A DNA stretch of 34,558 bases. Source: Frankiales bacterium (GTDB taxonomy: Bacteria > Actinomycetota > Actinomycetes > Mycobacteriales > SCTD01). The stretch spans positions 1 to 34,558 of the forward strand of contig JAOPVP010000034.1 in NCBI GenBank assembly GCA_025966135.1. The letters run 5' to 3'. The first letter of the stretch is position 1. The number at the start of each line of letters is the position of its first letter. The translations under genes and the position numbers were made by a program. Under the pieces are notes generated by a model that searched no databases, was not told the DNA's origin, and saw only the letters and a program-made list of their open reading frames with translations. Below, in pieces: positions 30,600 to 34,558 of the stretch.

Positions 30600-32108
30600 C
30601 TAGCCGGCAGAGACGGTGTGGACGATACGGGCGCGCACCACCGGATCGGCCCACATCGAGAGCGACCGGTGCAAGGACAGCCAGCACAACAGCAGGACCG
30701 GCGTGGCCAGGGCGACCGGTGCCCACCAACGTCCCGAAGCAGTAGCCGCCCCCAGCGCCACGCCGAGCAACCCGGTGCTGATCGCCAGGCGCGCGGAGGC
30801 CAGCGCGAGAGCGCCAGGAGGGGCCACGGCATCCCGAGGTCCCTTGAGCTCGGCCTTGTGGGGACGCCGTACCGAGGACGCCATACAGCGCGAGACGACC
30901 AGCAGCGTGCAGGCGAGACCACTCGCGACGATGCCGGTGACGTCAGCGGCGGTCGGGGTGCCCCGGGACCGCAGCGAACCGGCGAGCGCGGCGATGACGA
31001 CCGACGCCAACACCGTCTCGGTGAGCACGACGGTCTTGGCGCGCGCGATCAGCCTCGGGTCGTGTGGCAGGGAAGCTAGGAAGACGGCCCCGGAGCCGTC
31101 CAGGCAGAACGCGTTGATCCCGAACAGCAGGCCGGCCCCGGCGGCGACCAGGCCGGGCAGCACGACCAGGGACTGCCACGGCACCTGGGCACCGGCAGCC
31201 GCCAGGCCCGGCAGGACGGCCAGGACGAGGGCGCCGCGTCGCAGTGCCGGGGCCCTCCAGATGCTTGCTCGGTCCATCGCGACGAGCGCGCGCAGGGCCG
31301 AGGCGTGGTGCGGCCGGCGCCGTACGGCGTGGGCGGCACGCAGTGTTCCCACATCGCTCGGGCGTCGCAGGGCCCAACCACAGGTGCGCTCACCCAGCGC
31401 GAGCCCGAGCACGGTGAGTGCGACGAGCCCGGCGGTGGTGAGCGCCCAACGGAGCCAGTCCTCGTGTGCTCCTGCGGTGATGCCGTGGACGACGGTCCGC
31501 GTCGGGCTGGCGTCGACGAGAGCGGAGCCGATGCCCGTCTTGACCGCTAGGACAGCCGCGACCAGCCCGCTTGACCCAATGAGGGCCACGACGACCCGTC
31601 CCCGGCTCGACTGCCGCAGACCGACGACCGTCCAGGCCAGGGCCTGGCCCAGAGCGGTGAGCGCGGTGACGTAGGCGACCGTTGTGATGGCTCCGAGGGA
31701 CGCGTCTCCACCACGGGTCACGAAGGCAGTCTCTGCGATGAGCGCGAGGATCTGCAGGATCCACACCAGGTTGAGGGGCGTGAGGACGAGGCCGCCGAGG
31801 AACTGTGTGCGCGGCCGGATGGGGTAGGCCACCAGCTGGTCGGGCGGCACGATCTCGTTGCCGCCACCGGCTGTCAGCGGGGCGATGACGGCTAGGACAC
31901 CGAAGCCGAGGAAGGCCTGCGGGGCGACCTCGACAGCGGTCGCGAGCTGGACCTCATCAAGAGCGGCCGCGCCGTGGGCCACCAGGACCATGAGCCAGAT
32001 CAGGAAGATGACCACGAGGATCATGGCGACTCGCACCCCGTCGCTGCGAATCATCCTCCAGCGCAGGCCGAACAGGGCGCGCAGTTGCACCCAGGAGGAC
32101 GTCTTCAC
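30600..32108 (-). CDS. ABC transporter permease (large, ABC-2-like)
   Basis: A 502-residue integral membrane protein with about twelve hydrophobic helices in two halves joined by a cytosolic region around residues 225-260 (RRRPHHASALRALVAMDR). The length and organisation suggest a full-length permease with two pseudo-repeats rather than a half-size ABC-2 subunit. It starts at a GTG whose bases overlap the stop of the upstream ATPase gene (GTGA), so the two form one transporter. Substrate unknown; the nearby O-antigen-ligase-like gene hints at envelope glycan or lipid export. Confidence 0.82.
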   Translation of the reverse strand: MKTSSWVQLRALFGLRWRMIRSDGVRVAMILVVIFLIWLMVLVAHGAAALDEVQLATAVEVAPQAFLGFGVLAVIAPLTAGGGNEIVPPDQLVAYPIRPRTQFLGGLVLTPLNLVWILQILALIAETAFVTRGGDASLGAITTVAYVTALTALGQALAWTVVGLRQSSRGRVVVALIGSSGLVAAVLAVKTGIGSALVDASPTRTVVHGITAGAHEDWLRWALTTAGLVALTVLGLALGERTCGWALRRPSDVGTLRAAHAVRRRPHHASALRALVAMDRASIWRAPALRRGALVLAVLPGLAAAGAQVPWQSLVVLPGLVAAGAGLLFGINAFCLDGSGAVFLASLPHDPRLIARAKTVVLTETVLASVVIAALAGSLRSRGTPTAADVTGIVASGLACTLLVVSRCMASSVRRPHKAELKGPRDAVAPPGALALASARLAISTGLLGVALGAATASGRWWAPVALATPVLLLCWLSLHRSLSMWADPVVRARIVHTVSAG

Positions 32109-32824
32109 GAGATGAGGGCGCGGTAGCGGTCCCGACCGGCCTCCCCGGCCAGCTCGGCGGCGGGAGCGGCGGCCACGACCCGGCCACCACGAAGGACCAC
32201 CGCCTCCTCGCACGCCTCCACGGCCAGGTGAAGCAGGTGGGTGGAGACCAGCACCGCCGTGCCGGTGGCGCGAGCCTCGCGGATGACGTCCAGGGTGGCG
32301 TCCACGCCCAGCGGGTCGACGCCGTCGAAGGGCTCGTCGAGCAGCAGCAGCCGGGGGGAGTGGAAGGCCGCCAGAACCACGGACAGGCGACGGCCCATGC
32401 CGTGTGAGAAACCTGCGGTGACGCGGTCGGCCGCGGTCGCCAGGTCGAAGCGCTCGAGCAGGTCCCGGGCCCGCTCCTCCCAGTCCCGCATCCCGCGCAG
32501 CCGGGCGGCGAGCTGCAGGTGCTCCCAGGGGGTGGCGCGGGGGATGAGACCGCCGACGTCGGGGCAGTAGCCCACCACGGCCCGTACACCGCTGGGATCC
32601 GTAGACGCCTGGATTCCCGCGACGGTGACAGTGCCCGAGGTGGGGGGTAGGACCCCGCTGAGGACGCGCATGGTCGTGGACTTGCCGGCGCCGTTGCGAC
32701 CGACCAGGGCCACTGAGGCGCCGGCTGCGACGGAGAGGTCGAAACCGGCGACCGCCCGCACCTCACCGAAGTCGACGACCAGGTGCTGTGCAAACAGCAT
32801 CGGCGCGGGGGCTACGGGTTCCAC
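32105..32824 (-). CDS. ABC transporter ATP-binding protein
   Basis: A 239-residue ABC ATPase. Walker A is GRNGAGKS (42-49), the signature is FSHGMGRR (139-146), Walker B is LLLLDEP (159-165) with FDGVDP as D-loop, and the switch His is His196. The Q-loop Gln appears replaced by Asp in GYCPDVGG. GTG 32824 is chosen because GAAGGAG lies four bases upstream; ATG 32800 is an internal alternative. The long upstream frame to 33403 is antisense to the PilT gene and is rejected. It is coupled to the permease and divergent from pilT. Confidence 0.9.
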   Translation of the reverse strand: MEPVAPAPMLFAQHLVVDFGEVRAVAGFDLSVAAGASVALVGRNGAGKSTTMRVLSGVLPPTSGTVTVAGIQASTDPSGVRAVVGYCPDVGGLIPRATPWEHLQLAARLRGMRDWEERARDLLERFDLATAADRVTAGFSHGMGRRLSVVLAAFHSPRLLLLDEPFDGVDPLGVDATLDVIREARATGTAVLVSTHLLHLAVEACEEAVVLRGGRVVAAAPAAELAGEAGRDRYRALIS

Positions 32825-32900
32825 ATTGCTCCTTCGGTCCAGAGGTGGGCCGGGCTGTAGTTGTGGCCGTTTGGATGATGCTCTTTGGGTGAACTTCGGG

Positions 32901-32912
32901 CACTCTGCGAAC
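32901..32912 (+). promoter_or_regulatory. -10 box, leaderless start of the PilT-type ATPase gene
   Basis: CACTCT at 32901-32906, six bases, then ATG 32913. There is no Shine-Dalgarno. The first base is weak, but the spacing matches the pattern found elsewhere. Confidence 0.35.
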
Positions 32913-34031
32913 ATGGCGACCACACATGGCATGACTGCGGACCTGCTCCTCGAGCGGCTCTGGGAGAGCAAGGGCACCGACCTGCTGCTGACGTCGGGGG
33001 CCTTCCCGATGGTGCGCGTCGACGGCGAGCTGCAGCCGGCCGAGGGTTTCGACCAAGCCAGCCCCGCAGACACCGACGCCCTGCTGCGCGAGCTCCTGAC
33101 CCCTGAGCAGCTGGAGATCTTCCATGCCGGCCGTGAGGTCGACTTCTCCTTCACCTGGCGTGACGTTGCCCGCCTGCGAGGTAACGCCTTCCTCGCCAAG
33201 GGCGACGTCGGCATGTCGCTGCGCCTGATCCCGAACGAGATCCCGACGTTCGAGGACCTCGGCATTCCGGCCGTCATGCAGCGATTCGCCGAGCTCCGCC
33301 AGGGCCTGATCCTGGTGACGGGACCGACCGGTGCGGGGAAGTCGACCAGCCTCGCGTCGATGATCGACCGCATCAACGCCGAGCGTGCCTGCCACGTCAT
33401 CACGATCGAGGACCCGATCGAGTACGTCTATCAGAACCGGCGCGCCGTCGTGAACCAGCGCGAGGTCGGTACGGACACCGAGTCGTTCCCCCAGGCCCTG
33501 AGGGCTGCGCTGCGTGAGGACCCCGATGTCCTTCTCGTGGGTGAGATGCGCGACCTGGAGTCCATCCAGTTCGCGCTGACGCTCGCCGAGACCGGTCACC
33601 TGGTCTTCGCCACCCTGCACACCAACGACACCGCTCAGGCGCTGGACCGCATCGTCGACGTCTTCCAGTCCGACCGGCAGGCGCAGATCCGCGTGCAGCT
33701 GGCCAACGCCCTGACCGGCATCGTCTACCAGCGGCTGCTCCCGCGGCTCGGTGGGGGACTGGTGGCCGCCTACGAGGTGCTCGTGGCCAACTCGGCCGTG
33801 CGCAACCTCGTCAAGGAGGGCAAGACCAACCAGTTGCGCAACATCGTGTCCACGCACACGACCGACGGCATGCAGACGCTCGAGAAGGACCTGACGCGGC
33901 TGGTAGCCGAGGGAGCCGTCGACCTCGACCAGGCGCGCCTGGTCAGCCTGTTCCCCAAGGAGGTCGAGGCGCCGGCGCCAGTTGGTGTCGACGAGCCTGT
34001 CGCGACCACGAAGAAGCGCCGCGGTCGATAG
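32913..34031 (+). CDS. pilT: PilT-type twitching motility/pilus retraction ATPase
   Basis: A 372-residue secretion-type ATPase of the PilT family, which drives type IV pilus retraction. Visible are Walker A GPTGAGKST (137-145), the Asp box TIEDPIEY (164-171), Walker B LLVGEMRD with Glu211, the His box GHLVFATLH (228-236), and AVRNLVKEGK, which matches the PilT-specific AIRNLIRE motif. The start at ATG 32913 gives the usual N-terminus. The C-terminal tail is Lys/Arg-rich (KKRRGR). No pilin, PilB, PilC or PilM gene is in the window, so this may be an isolated pilT or its partners may be elsewhere. Confidence 0.9.
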   Translation: MATTHGMTADLLLERLWESKGTDLLLTSGAFPMVRVDGELQPAEGFDQASPADTDALLRELLTPEQLEIFHAGREVDFSFTWRDVARLRGNAFLAKGDVGMSLRLIPNEIPTFEDLGIPAVMQRFAELRQGLILVTGPTGAGKSTSLASMIDRINAERACHVITIEDPIEYVYQNRRAVVNQREVGTDTESFPQALRAALREDPDVLLVGEMRDLESIQFALTLAETGHLVFATLHTNDTAQALDRIVDVFQSDRQAQIRVQLANALTGIVYQRLLPRLGGGLVAAYEVLVANSAVRNLVKEGKTNQLRNIVSTHTTDGMQTLEKDLTRLVAEGAVDLDQARLVSLFPKEVEAPAPVGVDEPVATTKKRRGR

Positions 34032-34040
34032 CCTGGCTAC
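34029..34040 (+). promoter_or_regulatory. -10 box overlapping a stop codon, leaderless DUF429 gene start
   Basis: TAGCCT at 34029-34034, six bases, then GTG 34041. The TAG is the stop codon of the PilT gene. No Shine-Dalgarno is present. Confidence 0.5.
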
Positions 34041-34558
34041 GTGCCAGGAGCAAGACGTGGCGGTGGGCCTGACCTGCCGTACCGGCTGATCGCCGGTGTC
34101 GAGCCGTGTCCTGGGGGCTGGCTCGTGGTGGGTGCCCGACTGCAGGGCATCACGGCGTTCCCCACCGAGCCCGAGGTCTTCCCGACCTTCGCTGAGATCC
34201 TCGACTACCGGCCGTCCTTCGACGTCATCGCCATCCACTGCCACCTGTCCTTCCCGGACGAGGACACCCCGGGCGGGCGCACGTGCGACCGGATGGCCCG
34301 CGAGCTGCTGGGGTGGCCGCGCAGTGGTGCCATCACCTCGCCGCCCTCGCGCCGGCTGCTGACGACCGGAGACCTCGACCAAAAGGCCCGCAAGGGGCTG
34401 TCACCCATCAGCGCCCAGATGCTGCGCAGGTATGCCGAGGTGGCCGAGGAGATGCAGCCCTACCGGCAGCGGCAGGTCTTCGAGGTGCATCCGGAGCTGT
34501 CCTTCTACCAGCTCAACGACGACAAGCCGATGCAGCACGCCAAAGAGACCCCTGAGGG
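34041..34558 (+). CDS. DUF429 family protein (partial, runs off the window)
   Basis: At least 172 codons, cut by the window end. The layout resembles DUF429, predicted RNase H-fold nucleases: an N-terminal glycine-tryptophan element (AGVEPCPGGW), a second strand (FDVIAIHCHLSFPDE), then CDRMARELLG and FEVHPELSFYQL, the last being a DUF429-like signature. In many family members the first two elements carry Asp (GVD, IDxP); here they are Glu and His, so the usual acidic site is altered. GTG 34041 is fixed by the -10 box six bases upstream. Function unknown. Confidence 0.75.
   Translation, partial: MPGARRGGGPDLPYRLIAGVEPCPGGWLVVGARLQGITAFPTEPEVFPTFAEILDYRPSFDVIAIHCHLSFPDEDTPGGRTCDRMARELLGWPRSGAITSPPSRRLLTTGDLDQKARKGLSPISAQMLRRYAEVAEEMQPYRQRQVFEVHPELSFYQLNDDKPMQHAKETPE

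Noticed and set aside
32763..34382. 539-codon open frame on the minus strand
   Set aside because: It is antisense to the PilT-type gene, which has every family motif.
1..34558. CRISPR arrays, tRNA or rRNA genes, transposases, integrases, phage or toxin-antitoxin modules
   Set aside because: I looked for spaced direct repeats, tRNA-like ends and typical protein motifs on both strands and saw none; this is a reading by eye, not a search.

Overview
This is a 34.6 kb stretch of very GC-rich chromosomal DNA, almost certainly from an actinobacterium (Actinomycetota). The gene content supports this: the septation protein SepH, a PimB-type phosphatidylinositol mannosyltransferase, an NlpC/P60 wall hydrolase behind a c-di-AMP (ydaO-type) riboswitch, a DEDDh/GIY-YIG exonuclease of the Rv2191 kind, and a DUF3516-type helicase. 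Many genes also have a -10 box exactly six bases before a GTG or ATG start, the leaderless-mRNA arrangement common in this phylum. I cannot place it below phylum. I see no tRNA, rRNA, CRISPR array, transposase, integrase or phage gene; this looks like core chromosome.

Layout. (1) 1-10.8 kb, mixed strands: a 47-bp exact copy of internal helicase sequence at the window edge (possible assembly artefact), a Ski2-like helicase with a small coupled gene, an SDR, a crotonase, a Nudix hydrolase, a PKD-like surface protein, a DinG/XPD-like Fe-S helicase, a PAS-GGDEF diguanylate cyclase, an HSL-family hydrolase and a membrane-anchored HEAMH metallopeptidase. (2) 10.8-16.9 kb: a second crotonase, a secreted LVIVD-type protein, a spermidine-synthase-fold protein, a 2H phosphoesterase, an Ala/Pro-rich membrane protein and the DEDDh/GIY-YIG protein. 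(3) 16.9-20.3 kb: an unusual two-gene ABC system in which an exported S15/CocE-like serine hydrolase is fused through a transmembrane helix to the cytosolic ABC ATPase, followed by an overlapping ABC-2 permease gene. (4) 20.4-28.9 kb, all on the plus strand: a zinc-ribbon protein, a coiled-coil NYN RNase-like protein, a tiny CxxC protein, the c-di-AMP riboswitch with the NlpC/P60 hydrolase, sepH, a lipoprotein that appears to start at CTG, two integral or anchored zinc metalloproteases and pimB. This is an envelope, division and wall-remodelling block. (5) 28.9-34.6 kb: on the minus strand, an ABC ATPase and permease pair and an O-antigen-ligase-like protein; divergently, a PilT-type ATPase and the start of a DUF429 protein cut by the window end.

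How the parts fit. The riboswitch links second-messenger c-di-AMP to a wall hydrolase next to a division regulator (SepH) and a mannolipid enzyme (PimB). Translational coupling is frequent: GTGA, ATGA or CTGA overlaps occur at 2576, 19543, 24528, 26571, 27800 and 32108. The most novel-looking item is the hydrolase-ABC ATPase fusion. The most informative regulatory signals are the riboswitch with a possible competing helix over the start region, the window-wide YANNNT-N6-RTG leaderless promoters, and three places where the stop codon TAG of one gene forms part of the -10 box of the next.
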